DNA from: Paraburkholderia tropica
Lineage (GTDB): Bacteria > Pseudomonadota > Gammaproteobacteria > Burkholderiales > Burkholderiaceae
Direction of reading: 5' to 3'
NCBI RefSeq assembly: GCF_914484835.1
Contig: NZ_CAJZAR010000047.1
Coordinates: forward strand, 8,658 to 72,402
Length of the DNA: 63,745 bases
Part shown: positions 1 to 9,252 of the stretch, piece by piece
How positions within the stretch are numbered: the stretch's first letter is position 1
Layout of the letters: each line of letters starts with the position of its first letter
Position numbers and translations under genes: made by a program
Notes under the pieces: generated by a model
Seen by the model: the letters and a program-made list of their open reading frames with translations, nothing else
Databases searched by the model: none
What the model was told of the DNA's origin: nothing

Positions 1-106
1 GATCGTCGCGCTGATCGCGGCAGTGATCGTGACGATCGTCACGACGCTCGGCACGCAGATCAACACCGCGTTCACCAAGATGTCGAACGCCCTGCCGAAG
101 TCCTGA
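1..106 (+). CDS. Flp-type pilin, 3' end only
   Basis: Reading frame 2 is open from the window edge to a TGA at 104-106. It encodes a hydrophobic stretch (IVALIAAVIVTIVTTLG) followed by QINTAFTKMSNALPKS. This matches the C-terminal half of a Flp/Fap-type pilin: the hydrophobic assembly helix and a short polar tail. The next genes encode a prepilin peptidase and the Tad machine, which is the usual position of flp. The leader peptide and the G/E-F processing site lie outside the window, so maturation cannot be checked. The product would be the major subunit of the Tad pilus. Confidence 0.8.
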   Translation, partial: IVALIAAVIVTIVTTLGTQINTAFTKMSNALPKS

Positions 107-121
107 CCGGGACGTGACACG

Positions 122-144
122 GGTGGGCGCCGTGAGCGCCCACC
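122..144 (+). terminator. Hairpin after flp
   Basis: GGTGGGCGC (122-130) and GCGCCCACC (136-144) form a perfect 9-bp stem with a 5-nt loop, 15 bases after the pilin stop. It is followed only by TGGTTT, so it is a weak intrinsic terminator or a 3' stabilising hairpin. Such a site would let flp mRNA exceed the downstream cpa/tad mRNA. The rest of 107-306 holds nothing else that I can recognise. Confidence 0.55.
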
Positions 145-306
145 TGGTTTCAGATAACGAATAAAAGACCGGCGCTCGACCAGCCGGAAGATACAGCACC
201 GCGCAAGGCTTCACGCGCATAGACCAGGTGCTGTGATCGGGGGCATAACAGATTGAAAAGAGCTTAAAAAATAGCTCGAACAACAAAAATCGTAACGGGG
301 TACATC

Positions 307-849
307 ATGATCATCGCACATCTTTCGGCACAGCCGATACCGCTTGGCGTGACCTTGTCGGTCATCTTCGCGGCCAGCACGGACCTCACGGCACGGCGTG
401 TGCCGAATCTGCTCATCGCGGCCGGCCTTGTCGCCTCGCTCGCGGCGCAGCTCTGGCTCCACGGCGCACAGGCAGGCGGCCTTCACTGGCTCGCCGGCGT
501 GCTCACGGGTTTCGCGCTCCTTTTTCCGGTGTATCTGCTCGGCGGCATGGCGGCCGGCGACGTCAAACTGCTCATGCTCGTGGGCGGCTGGCTCGGCGCG
601 GATGCCACGCTCGGCGTCGCGCTGTTCGCCGGGCTGATCGGCGGCGCCTGGGCGCTCGCCATCGTCATCGTCCGAGGGCGGCTGCGCACGCTGTGCACGA
701 ACGTCGTCTGGCTGTTCGGCGACATGCTGCACGGCTCACGCGGACGCGGCTCGCTCGAGCATCTGCCGGGCGGCTCGGTCGGCACGATTCCCTACGCGGG
801 AGCGATTGCCGCCGGCACGCTCATCGTGCTCTACCAATCCATTCAGTAA
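307..849 (+). CDS. cpaA: Prepilin peptidase, A24 family (CpaA/TadV)
   Basis: This 180-residue integral membrane aspartic peptidase would cleave the leader of Flp prepilin at the inner membrane. Two catalytic aspartates are visible: D26 in the AASTDLTARR context, followed by the VPN typical of these enzymes, and D85 in the GDVKLL motif. The remainder is hydrophobic with several membrane segments. It lacks the N-terminal methylase domain of long PilD-type peptidases, as expected for a Tad-dedicated enzyme. It lies 200 bases after flp and 96 bases before cpaB. Confidence 0.9.
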   Translation: MIIAHLSAQPIPLGVTLSVIFAASTDLTARRVPNLLIAAGLVASLAAQLWLHGAQAGGLHWLAGVLTGFALLFPVYLLGGMAAGDVKLLMLVGGWLGADATLGVALFAGLIGGAWALAIVIVRGRLRTLCTNVVWLFGDMLHGSRGRGSLEHLPGGSVGTIPYAGAIAAGTLIVLYQSIQ

Positions 850-945
850 CCAGTCATCAGTCATCGAGTCCGGCCAGCCTGGACGGACCGTGTGCAAGCG
901 GCGCGAGGCCCCCTGCCGGACGACGCGTTTTTGACGGAGGAAGTC

Positions 946-1791
946 ATGAAAAACAGCCGTGCTCTTGCCATGCTGGCGATCGCCATGCTGGCCGGCCTCG
1001 CCGCCGTGGTGTTCGCGTCGCGCTGGCTCGTGCAGACATCGTCGGGCTCGACCGTGCCCGTCGCGGTCGCCGCCAACGACATCAATCTCGGCGAGCCCAT
1101 CAACGAAGCGATGGTGCGCACCGTCAACTGGCCGCGCGACAGCGTACCGCCCGGCGCATTCACCACGCCGAAGTCGCTCGATGGCCGCGTGGTGCGCGTC
1201 GGTCTCACGCACGGCGAACCCGTGCTCGAGGCGAAGCTCGCGCCCATCGGCACCAAGGGCGGTTTGTCGGCGGTGATCGGGGCCGGTCGTCGTGCGATCA
1301 CGGTGCGCGTCAACGATGTGGTCGGTGTCGCGGGCTTCGCGCTGCCGGGCAATTACGTCGATGTGATCGTGAACACGCAACAGGCCGATGGCGCCACCAA
1401 ACGCGCCGACAACCAGGAAAGCATTTCGAAGATCGTGCTCGAAAAGATTCTCGTGCTGGCCGTCGCGCAGCAGGTCAATCGCGACGACACGGCGCCGAAG
1501 GTGGTCAACGCGGTGACGCTCGAAGTGACGCCCGAACAGGCTGAAAAGCTCGATCTCGCACGCAGCGTCGGCACCTTGTCGCTCGTGCTGCGCAATCAGG
1601 TGGACCGCGACAGCGGCAGCACCGGCGGCGCGACCAAGCAGACGCTGCTCGACGAAAAGGCGCCCGCGCCGGTTCAGGCACCCGCGCCCGCACCGAAGCC
1701 CGTGCACGTGAAGTACGTCGCGCGTCAGGAGGTCAAGCGCGATTGCATCGGCGTGCTCTCGGGCGTGACCGGCAGTCAGGAGTGTTTTTAA
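946..1791 (+). CDS. cpaB: Flp pilus assembly protein CpaB (RcpC)
   Basis: The 281-residue protein has one N-terminal membrane anchor or signal segment (about residues 5-23). A SAF-type domain follows (about 38-100, VPVAVAANDINLGEPI), then a RcpC/CpaB beta-rich domain. CpaB acts in the periplasm with the secretin. The ATG at 946 was chosen over in-frame upstream codons because GGAGG lies at 937-941, just before it. Residues 235-260 are rich in Pro and Ala. Two cysteines near the C-terminus (RDCIGV and QECF) could form a disulfide. It is followed by 199 bases without a recognised gene before cpaC. Confidence 0.88.
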   Translation: MKNSRALAMLAIAMLAGLAAVVFASRWLVQTSSGSTVPVAVAANDINLGEPINEAMVRTVNWPRDSVPPGAFTTPKSLDGRVVRVGLTHGEPVLEAKLAPIGTKGGLSAVIGAGRRAITVRVNDVVGVAGFALPGNYVDVIVNTQQADGATKRADNQESISKIVLEKILVLAVAQQVNRDDTAPKVVNAVTLEVTPEQAEKLDLARSVGTLSLVLRNQVDRDSGSTGGATKQTLLDEKAPAPVQAPAPAPKPVHVKYVARQEVKRDCIGVLSGVTGSQECF

Positions 1792-1990
1792 GGGGCAGCC
1801 GCTCGCATGGACGGAACGGCTTCGGCAATGGATAGCAGTAGTACTAACGATTTAAACAGGCAGTAATCGGGCAACAGACAACGCAGCGCGCCGCGACCAC
1901 GGCAACGCAGCACAAGTCGCACGAGGCAGACAGACGCGAGCGCCGCAAGGCGCCCGGCGATCCACAAGATTCGATACGGGGTGTTAAGCC

Positions 1991-3901
1991 ATGAACAAGC
2001 AAAGCAAGCGCGCCGCTTCGGCGCAAGGGCGAGACCGCCGTCCGGCGCTCGCGGCCACGGCCTTGATGGTCTGTTCGGGACTGCTCGCGAGCACGCCCGG
2101 CGTGACCCAGGAACTCGCGGAAGGCGCGGTGCTCTCGAAGGGCGCGCTCACCGCGCCCGCGCCGATGGGCAAGGGACCGATGCAGATGACCATCAGCATG
2201 GCGCCGACGCCGGCGGCCGGCGCGCCGAAGGCCGTGGCGGGACCGCTGCGCGGGCCGAGTTGCGTCGGCGCAGTCCATTCGGAGCGCAACGTCGTGGTGC
2301 CGCTCGGCAAGTCGGTGCTGGTGCCGGTCGATGAACCGGTGCGCAACCGCACGCTCGGCAACCCCGAGATCGCGCAGGCCACCATGGTCTCACCGCAGAC
2401 GCTCTATCTCGTCGGCCAGTCGGTGGGCACCACCAACATGATCGTGCAGGGACGCAGCGGTGCGTGCCAGGTGATCGACGTGATCGTCAGCGCGGATGCG
2501 GGCGGCCTGCAAGCGGCGCTCGGCCAGCTGATGCCGGAGGAACGCGACATCCGCGTGTCGACGGCCGCCGACAATCTCGTGCTCGCGGGCCGGGTGTCGA
2601 GCGCGCAGGCGGCGGCGCAGGCTGTGGAGATCGCCCGCGCGTTCGGCGTGAGCAAGGAGGGCAGCAGCAACCAGAAGGCCAACGGCGGCGTGCTCAACAT
2701 GCTCTCCGTCGATACGCCGCAGCAGGTGATGCTGGAAGTGAAGGTGGCCGAAGTGGACAAGACGCTGCTCGACCAGCTCGGTTCGGCCGTCAACATCCAG
2801 GGGGGCTTCGGCTCATGGCAAGGCGCGCTCGTGAGCAATCTGCTCGCGGGGGCGTCGAGCGCACTGGGCTTCTCGAAGGCGAACAATCTGCCGCTCAAGT
2901 TCGCCATCGACGCGCAAAAGACCGACCAGCTCGTCAAGATTCTCGCCGAGCCGAATCTCGTCACCATCAGCGGCCAGGAAGCCACCTTCCTCGCGGGCGG
3001 CGAAGTGTTCATCCCGGTGCCGCAAAGCTCGGGCTCGGGCGCGACGGCGATCACGCTGCAGGAGCAGGAGTTCGGCGTGGGGCTCAAGTTCACGCCCACG
3101 GTGCTGAGCAACGGCCACATCAATCTGCGCGTCGCGCCGGAAGTCTCGGAGCTTTCGCCCACGGGCGTGACGCTCACGGCGGCCAACGTGAGCGGCCAGA
3201 CCATCCTGCCGCTCATCACGACGCGGCGCGCCTCGACCACGGTGCAGATGGCCGATGGCGAGTCGTTCGCGATCGGCGGCCTGATCCGCAACAACGTGAC
3301 GGGCTCGCTCAAGGCGCTGCCGGGACTCGGCGAGATTCCGGTGCTCGGGGCGCTGCTGCGCAGCACATCGTTCCAGCAGGACCGCACGGAACTGGTCTTC
3401 ATCATCACGCCGCATCTGGTGAAGCCCGTGAAGTCGCTCGCGCAACTGCCGATGCCGACCGACAGCTTCACGCAGCCTAACGAAGCCGACGTCTACGCCA
3501 CCGGCAACATGGAAGGCCGCGCCGCGCGCAACACGGGACGCTTCGCGCCGCCGCCCGCCGCTACGCCTGCCACGCCTGCTGCACCTGGCACGGCTCCGCA
3601 GAACGACAACCAATTGCCCGCGCCGCAAACGCCCGCTCAGTTGCCTGCTCCGGTGCCCGCAGCGCCCGCCGCACCCGCGACGCCTGCCGCACCGACCGGG
3701 CCGACGGCCGCCGCGCCTGCCACGCCGCCCGCCACGCCGCCCGCCGCGACGCCCGCAGCGACGCCTGCCGCACCGCCCGCGCCCACGGCCGCCGCGCCCG
3801 ACGCGGCGAACAGCGGCGAGCCAACGCGGCGACTCGCATCGGCCACCGGTGCGGGACACGACGAACCTGCCGACGCGGCGCACGCCGCCGGCGCACAGTG
3901 A
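1991..3901 (+). CDS. cpaC: Tad pilus outer-membrane secretin CpaC (RcpA)
   Basis: This 636-residue secretin forms the outer-membrane channel of the Tad pilus. A signal peptide occupies about residues 1-40. The pilus-type N-terminal domain follows (about 100-180, GKSVLVPVDEPVRN onward). The secretin domain lies at about 300-480, with the family signature around GEIPVLGALLRS and VFIITPHLV. From about residue 510 to the end the protein is a low-complexity Pro/Ala tail, which is unusually long for this family. The next gene starts 20 bases after its stop, so the pilus genes are read as one unit. Confidence 0.9.
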   Translation: MNKQSKRAASAQGRDRRPALAATALMVCSGLLASTPGVTQELAEGAVLSKGALTAPAPMGKGPMQMTISMAPTPAAGAPKAVAGPLRGPSCVGAVHSERNVVVPLGKSVLVPVDEPVRNRTLGNPEIAQATMVSPQTLYLVGQSVGTTNMIVQGRSGACQVIDVIVSADAGGLQAALGQLMPEERDIRVSTAADNLVLAGRVSSAQAAAQAVEIARAFGVSKEGSSNQKANGGVLNMLSVDTPQQVMLEVKVAEVDKTLLDQLGSAVNIQGGFGSWQGALVSNLLAGASSALGFSKANNLPLKFAIDAQKTDQLVKILAEPNLVTISGQEATFLAGGEVFIPVPQSSGSGATAITLQEQEFGVGLKFTPTVLSNGHINLRVAPEVSELSPTGVTLTAANVSGQTILPLITTRRASTTVQMADGESFAIGGLIRNNVTGSLKALPGLGEIPVLGALLRSTSFQQDRTELVFIITPHLVKPVKSLAQLPMPTDSFTQPNEADVYATGNMEGRAARNTGRFAPPPAATPATPAAPGTAPQNDNQLPAPQTPAQLPAPVPAAPAAPATPAAPTGPTAAAPATPPATPPAATPAATPAAPPAPTAAAPDAANSGEPTRRLASATGAGHDEPADAAHAAGAQ

Positions 3902-3921
3902 TCCGGGGAAAGGGGAACGCC

Positions 3922-4218
3922 ATGAACACACTTTATGCACACATCGGCCGCCTGCTGGCGATGACGGTGGCGAGCGCCGCGCTCGGCGGCTGCATGACCA
4001 GCTCGCCGATCTGGGAAGCGCATTTCGGCGAAGCGGTCCGCACGTCCATGCACGCGCAGATCATCGACCCGGACGCGGCGCAGCACGTCGACGTGTCGCC
4101 GGGCATCGACGGCAAGGCCGCAGCGGCCTCGATCAAGCGCTACACCGAGTCGTACGAGAAGCCGCCCACTTCCGACAACGCCTTCACGATGGGCGTGACG
4201 AGCGGCACGAGTCACTGA
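3922..4218 (+). CDS. Small lipoprotein of the Tad locus
   Basis: A 98-residue protein with a lipoprotein signal: a hydrophobic segment ending in LGGC (Cys near residue 24), predicting outer-membrane anchoring. It sits between the secretin and CpaE, the position held by CpaD/RcpB-like outer-membrane partners in other Tad loci. It is much shorter than those and I see no clear homology, so the role as a secretin partner is inferred from position. ATG 3922 follows a purine-rich GGGGAAAGGGG. An in-frame GTG at 3898 overlaps the cpaC stop but would place eight charged residues before the signal peptide. Confidence 0.7.
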   Translation: MNTLYAHIGRLLAMTVASAALGGCMTSSPIWEAHFGEAVRTSMHAQIIDPDAAQHVDVSPGIDGKAAAASIKRYTESYEKPPTSDNAFTMGVTSGTSH

Positions 4219-4349
4219 CCCAACCCGTCAGCGACTCACGAAGCGGCGAGCCGCGCGGCCTGCCAGCAGCGATCGACGCTGCGGCCGCGCGGCAAGCGCG
4301 ATCAAGTGACGGGCCGCGTGAACGCGGTCTTTAGCGGAGCCACACGATC

Positions 4350-5558
4350 ATGATCGACTTACTCATTACCTCGACGGACGAAGCGCGCCTGAGCAGCCTC
4401 GTGCGGCTGGTCGCCGAGTGCGGCGCGTACCGCACGACGCGCGCGGCGGTGCGCCCCGGCCAACTCGCGGGCCGCGCCGATACGCTCGACGCCTTCGACG
4501 TGCTGATCGTCGATGCGCCCACGCTGCACGACGCCGACCTCGCCGCCGTGGCGGATCTCACGCGCCGCCACGACCGCCTGACCTGCATCCTGCTGATTCC
4601 CGAAGCCTCGCCCGAGGCGCTGATCGCGGCGATGCGCGCGGGCTTTCGCGACGTCATCACGGGCGAGCCGGAGCGCCGCGCGATCGGCGACGCGCTGCAA
4701 CGCGCGGGCGAGCAGCGCAGCGCGGCGGCCGTGCAATCGACGCGCGTGATTTCCTTCGTCTCGTGCAAGGGCGGCGTGGGCGCGAGCTTCATCGCGGCCA
4801 ACGTCGCGCACATGATCGCGAGCACGCATCAGCGCCGCGCGCTGCTGATCGATCTGAACCAGCTTTACGGCGATGCCGCGTTTCTCGTGACCGGCGAAGC
4901 GCCGCCCTCGACGCTCGAACAACTGAGCGCCCAGGTCGACCGCATGGACGTGGCGTTCTTCGAAGCGAGCGTCACGCACGCGGGCCCGCACTTCGACATT
5001 CTGGCGGGTGCGGGCGATCCGGTGAAAGCGGCCGAGATCCGCGCGGAACGGCTCGAATGGATTCTCGGCGTGGCGATGCCGCGCTATGACTTCGTGATTC
5101 TCGATCTGGGGCCGAGCATCAATCCCGTGTCGATGCTCGCGCTCGACCGCAGCAGCGAGATTCATGTGGTGCTGCAGGCGAGCATGCCGCATCTGCGCGC
5201 GGGGCGGCGCCTGCTCGACATCCTGCACGCGCTCGGATACGCGCAGGACAGCCTGCACCTCGTGCTCAACCGCCTCACGCGCCACGACGACGCCGCGCGC
5301 GAGGCCGCGCCCGGCGTGCTCGGCATCAAGCCGCAACTCACGATCGCCGACGACGCCCGCGCGGTCGGCGAAGCCATCAACCACGGCGTGCCGATCGCCG
5401 AAGCCGCGCGCAGCAGCGCCGTGACGCGCAGCCTGCAAACGCTCGCCGCCGACATCGTCACGCCGCAGCGCGCCAACGGCGGCGCGCGCGTCAAGCGCGA
5501 GTCGATGCTCGCACGCTTCGTCGGACGCCAGGGCGCGCCGAAGCTCGGCACCCTTTAA
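4350..5558 (+). CDS. cpaE: Pilus assembly ATPase-like protein CpaE (TadZ)
   Basis: This 402-residue protein is of the MinD/ParA-like family that localises Tad pili at the cell pole. Residues 1-125 form a receiver-like domain. From about residue 133 a MinD-type fold begins (VISFVSCKGGVGASF). The deviant Walker A reads KGGVGAS: the first lysine is present but the lysine normally before the Ser/Thr is alanine, so ATP hydrolysis may be weak or absent. A Walker-B-like VILDLGPS follows. It lies 12 bases before cpaF, which supports operon expression. Confidence 0.9.
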   Translation: MIDLLITSTDEARLSSLVRLVAECGAYRTTRAAVRPGQLAGRADTLDAFDVLIVDAPTLHDADLAAVADLTRRHDRLTCILLIPEASPEALIAAMRAGFRDVITGEPERRAIGDALQRAGEQRSAAAVQSTRVISFVSCKGGVGASFIAANVAHMIASTHQRRALLIDLNQLYGDAAFLVTGEAPPSTLEQLSAQVDRMDVAFFEASVTHAGPHFDILAGAGDPVKAAEIRAERLEWILGVAMPRYDFVILDLGPSINPVSMLALDRSSEIHVVLQASMPHLRAGRRLLDILHALGYAQDSLHLVLNRLTRHDDAAREAAPGVLGIKPQLTIADDARAVGEAINHGVPIAEAARSSAVTRSLQTLAADIVTPQRANGGARVKRESMLARFVGRQGAPKLGTL

Positions 5559-5570
5559 CGGAGACACGCC

Positions 5571-6995
5571 ATGTCGCTACGTGACCAGATTTTTTCCCAG
5601 CGCATCGAACCGGCGCTCGCCGAATCGGCGAAAACGGGCGCGGGTGGCGCCAGTGCATCGGCCAGCTCGACGGCAGCGGCTGCCGCGGCGGCTGCGGCGG
5701 CGGCCTCGATCAAGTCGGACGCCTATCGCAAGCTCAAGTACGAGATGCATCAGGCGGTGCTCGACCGCGTCGAACTCGAACGCCTCACGCGCATGCCGCA
5801 GGACCAGATCCGCCAGGAGATCGCCACGCTGATCGCGCGCCTGCTCGAAGAACAGAAGGCGCCCGCGAGTGATCTCGAACGCCGCCAGCTCGCCATCGAC
5901 GTCTACGACGAGATGTTCGGCTTCGGCCCGATCGAGGTGCTGCTGCGCGATCCGGGCGTGTCGGACATTCTCGTGAACACCGCGCATCAGACCTATGTCG
6001 AGCGCAAAGGCCGGCTCGAACTCACCGACGTCACGTTCTACGACGACGCGCATCTGATGAAGGTGATCGAGAAGATCGTCTCGCGCGTGGGCCGCCGGAT
6101 CGACGAATCGAGCCCGATGGTCGACGCGCGTCTGCCCGACGGCTCGCGCGTGAACGCGATCATTCCGCCGCTCGCGGTCGACGGTCCGCTCGTCTCGATC
6201 CGCCGCTTCGCCGTGAAGCCGCTCCTGATCGAAGATCTGGTCGCGCTGCAAACGCTCACGCCGCCGATGGCCGAGGTGCTCAACGGGCTCGCGCGCGCGA
6301 AGATCAACATCCTCGTCTCGGGCGGCACGGGCAGCGGCAAGACCACGCTGCTCAATGTGCTGTCGGCCTTCATTCCCGACGACGAACGCATCGTCACGAT
6401 CGAGGACGCCGCCGAACTGCAACTGCGCCAGACCCACGTGCTGCGGCTCGAAACGCGTCCGCCCAACATCGAGGGACGCGGCGAGATCACGCAACGCTCG
6501 CTCGTGCGCAACGCGCTGCGCATGCGGCCCGACCGCATCATCCTCGGCGAAGTGCGCGGCGAGGAAGCGCTCGACATGCTCAACGCGATGAACACCGGCC
6601 ACGAAGGCTCGCTCGCGACGATCCACGCGAACACGCCGCGCGACGCGCTCACGCGTCTGGAAAACATGATCAGCCTCGGCGGGCTCTCGCTGCCGCCGCG
6701 CACGATGCGTCAGCAGATCGCCTCGGCGATTTCGGTGATCGTGCAGGTCGCGCGTCTGACCGATGGACGCCGCCGCATCATGAGCATTTCGGAAATCACC
6801 GGCATGGAAGGCGACGTCGTGAACATGCAGGAGATCTTCACGTTCAAGCGCTCCGGCATCGACGCGGCGGGCAATATTCGCGGCCACTTCTGCGCGAGCG
6901 GCGTGCGCCCGCACTTTGGCGACCGGCTCGCCGCGTTCGGGGTGAATCTGCCCGACACGGTGTTCGATCCGGGCCGCCGTTTTGACGTGGCGTGA
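5571..6995 (+). CDS. cpaF: Tad pilus assembly/secretion ATPase CpaF (TadA)
   Basis: This 474-residue VirB11/GspE-family ATPase powers pilus extension at the inner-membrane base. Walker [10 protein letters not shown] includes K257. An Asp box lies near [12 protein letters not shown], Walker B includes E327 ([10 protein letters not shown]), and a His box reads [14 protein letters not shown]. The N-terminus carries a run of alanines at about residues 34-47, an extension likely to be a flexible linker before the conserved N-terminal domain. A good ribosome-binding purine stretch precedes ATG 5571. The tadB start is 28 bases past the stop. Confidence 0.95.
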   Translation: MSLRDQIFSQRIEPALAESAKTGAGGASASASSTAAAAAAAAAAASIKSDAYRKLKYEMHQAVLDRVELERLTRMPQDQIRQEIATLIARLLEEQKAPASDLERRQLAIDVYDEMFGFGPIEVLLRDPGVSDILVNTAHQTYVERKGRLELTDVTFYDDAHLMKVIEKIVSRVGRRIDESSPMVDARLPDGSRVNAIIPPLAVDGPLVSIRRFAVKPLLIEDLVALQTLTPPMAEVLNGLARAKINILVSGGTGSGKTTLLNVLSAFIPDDERIVTIEDAAELQLRQTHVLRLETRPPNIEGRGEITQRSLVRNALRMRPDRIILGEVRGEEALDMLNAMNTGHEGSLATIHANTPRDALTRLENMISLGGLSLPPRTMRQQIASAISVIVQVARLTDGRRRIMSISEITGMEGDVVNMQEIFTFKRSGIDAAGNIRGHFCASGVRPHFGDRLAAFGVNLPDTVFDPGRRFDVA

Positions 6996-7023
6996 GCGCG
7001 CTCAGCGTCCTCAAGGAGACGAT

Positions 7024-7992
7024 ATGAACACGACCTTCCTCACCGCCGCCGTGCTGCTGTTCGTTGCGGTGGTCATGAGCTGCCAGACCGCCTGGGTCTG
7101 GTGGAACGGCCGCCATGGCGCGGCGGCGAAACGGCTCGCGGCGCGCCTCGAATCGCTGACGGTGGGCAGCAAGTCGCGCAGCGAGGCGCTCTCGATCCTC
7201 AAGGCGCGGCGGCTCGGCGCGGCCACGCCGCTCGCGCGCGCGCTGCCCTGGCTGCATTCGCTCGACGCGTGGCTGATGCAGTCGGGCCTGCCCTGGTCGC
7301 TCGGCCGTCTGTGCGCGACCTGTTCCGGGTTCGGGCTCGCCGTGCTGGCGGGCGCGTCGCTCGCGAACCTGCCGCTGGTGGCGGCGTTGAGCGGGGCGCT
7401 GGCGGCTGCGCTGCTGCCGGTGCTCTACGTGCGCCACCACCGCTTGCGCCGGCTGCGTCATTTCGAGCGGCAATTGCCCGAGATCTGCGACATGCTCGGA
7501 CGCGCGCTGCGCGCAGGCCATGCGTTTTCCAGCGCGATCGACATGGCGGGCACCGAGTTTCCCGAACCCGCGGGCGGCGAATTCCGCACCACCTTCGACG
7601 AGATCAACTACGGCATTTCGCTGAACGACGCGCTGTGCGGCCTCGCGAATCGCATGCCGGTGCGCGATCTGCGCTACCTCGTGATCGCGGTGCTGATCCA
7701 GCGCGAGACCGGCGGCAATCTCGCCGAACTGTTCGACAGCATCGCGTGGCTGGTCCGCGAGCGCTTCAAGCTGTTCGACAAGGTGCGCGTGCTGTCGGCG
7801 GAAGGGAAACTTTCGGCGTGGGTGCTCGGCATGTTGCCGATCGGCTCGGCGGCGATCATCAGCGTCGTCAACCCCGACTTTCTCGATCCGTTCTGGACCG
7901 ACCCGGTCGGCATCCGGCTGCTCGACGGCATCGTGATCTCGATGATCTGCGGGGCCTTCTGGATTCGCCGGATCGTACGCATCCGCGTGTGA
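7024..7992 (+). CDS. tadB: Tad inner-membrane platform protein TadB
   Basis: A 322-residue membrane protein with a T2SSF/GspF domain (about residues 155-285, LPEICDMLGRALRAGHAF onward). Membrane helices lie near residues 4-20, 95-135, and twice at the C-terminus. With TadC it forms the platform on which CpaF drives pilin polymerisation. ATG 7024 is preceded by AAGGAGA, which is why I prefer it to the in-frame codon at 6982 that would overlap the end of cpaF. Confidence 0.92.
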   Translation: MNTTFLTAAVLLFVAVVMSCQTAWVWWNGRHGAAAKRLAARLESLTVGSKSRSEALSILKARRLGAATPLARALPWLHSLDAWLMQSGLPWSLGRLCATCSGFGLAVLAGASLANLPLVAALSGALAAALLPVLYVRHHRLRRLRHFERQLPEICDMLGRALRAGHAFSSAIDMAGTEFPEPAGGEFRTTFDEINYGISLNDALCGLANRMPVRDLRYLVIAVLIQRETGGNLAELFDSIAWLVRERFKLFDKVRVLSAEGKLSAWVLGMLPIGSAAIISVVNPDFLDPFWTDPVGIRLLDGIVISMICGAFWIRRIVRIRV

Positions 7993-8073
7993 GCGCGGCG
8001 CGGCGGATCACGCACATCGACGGCATCGACAAGATCGGCAACATCGATAACGAATAGACGGACGGGGGAAATC

Positions 8074-9051
8074 ATGCAGACGCTGGATCTGAAGCAGTGG
8101 GCCGTGTTGATCGGCCTGTTCGGCGGCGTGTTCGTGCTCACCTTGAGCGCGCTCTACGCCCTCATGCCGCGCACCTTGCGGCGGCGCGCGGAGCAGGCGG
8201 CCGGGGCGCGCGCGGCCGGTCAGCGAATCGAGCCTGGCGAGCTCGACGCGGGCAACGACAAGCCGGTGTGGGTCGAGCGCTTCGCGCAGATGTCCGCGCC
8301 GCTCTCGAAGCTCTCCGCACCCGGCCAGGGCGGCGACGTTTCGGCGCTGCGCGTGCGCCTCATGAACGCGGGCTGGCGCTCGCCGGGCGCGGTCGCGGTC
8401 TTTCTCGGCATGCGCACGGCTCTCGCGCTCGCGCTTCCGCTGGCGGCTTCGCTCACGCTCGTCGGCACGACGCTGCGTCCGAACACGGCGGTGCTGCCGC
8501 TCGCGCTCGTCGCCTTCGCGGGCATCGGCTATTACCTGCCGGGACTCGTGCTCAGGCAACGCGCCTCGCGCCGCCGCCGGCAGATTTTCGAGGACTTCCC
8601 CGATGCGATCGATCTGATGACCGTGTGCGTGGAAGCCGGTCTCGGGCTCGACGCGGCGATGATGAAAGTGGCCGAGGAAATCCGCCTGCGCAGCCCGGTG
8701 GTCGCCGACGAACTCGATCTGCTGCTGCTCGAATTGCGCTCGGGTTTTTCGAAGGAGCAGGCGCTGCGCAACTTCGCGATGCGCACCGGCGTGGAGGACA
8801 TCGACGGCTTCGCGACCATGCTGATTCAGGCCGAGCGCTTCGGCACCAGCATCGGCACGTCCTTGCGCGTGCTGTCCGATACGCTGCGCACGCGGCGGCG
8901 CATGCGCGCCGAGGAAACAGCCGCGAAGATCGCGCTGAAGCTGCTGTTTCCGCTGATGTTCTGCATCTTTCCCACGCTGCTTGCCGTGCTGATGGGACCG
9001 GCGTTCATCCACATCTTCCGCGCGCTGTCGCCTAGCCTCGGGGGAGGCTGA
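8074..9051 (+). CDS. tadC: Tad inner-membrane platform protein TadC
   Basis: A 325-residue protein with a T2SSF domain (about residues 170-290, FEDFPDAIDLMTVCVEAG onward), one N-terminal membrane helix, a central pair, and a C-terminal helix. It partners TadB. It is the last recognisable gene of the operon: a terminator follows within 30 bases. The pseudopilin genes (tadE, tadF, tadG) and the tadD TPR gene are not downstream in this window and must be elsewhere or upstream of the window. Confidence 0.92.
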   Translation: MQTLDLKQWAVLIGLFGGVFVLTLSALYALMPRTLRRRAEQAAGARAAGQRIEPGELDAGNDKPVWVERFAQMSAPLSKLSAPGQGGDVSALRVRLMNAGWRSPGAVAVFLGMRTALALALPLAASLTLVGTTLRPNTAVLPLALVAFAGIGYYLPGLVLRQRASRRRRQIFEDFPDAIDLMTVCVEAGLGLDAAMMKVAEEIRLRSPVVADELDLLLLELRSGFSKEQALRNFAMRTGVEDIDGFATMLIQAERFGTSIGTSLRVLSDTLRTRRRMRAEETAAKIALKLLFPLMFCIFPTLLAVLMGPAFIHIFRALSPSLGGG

Positions 9052-9078
9052 GCGTAAGAGGAATGAGAGTGTGCCCTT

Positions 9079-9125
9079 GTGCCGGCTTTCGCGCGATCAG
9101 GACGCGCGGCGCCGGCACCTTTTTC
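9079..9125 (+). terminator. Intrinsic terminator after tadC
   Basis: GTGCCGGC (9079-9086) pairs with GCCGGCAC (9111-9118), followed by CTTTTTCT. This is a textbook Rho-independent signal closing the Tad operon 28 bases after tadC. The remainder to 9252 shows no gene. Confidence 0.8.
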
Positions 9126-9252
9126 TGTTATCAGACCCGGTGATAGGGCAGATCAGCAATACGGATTGGACAGGCCGCCACGCAGCGCTGAAGATGCGTG
9201 AGGCGGTTTGATCAGCAGTAGAGAGCAGAGACAAGCAAGAGGCAAGCAGTGA

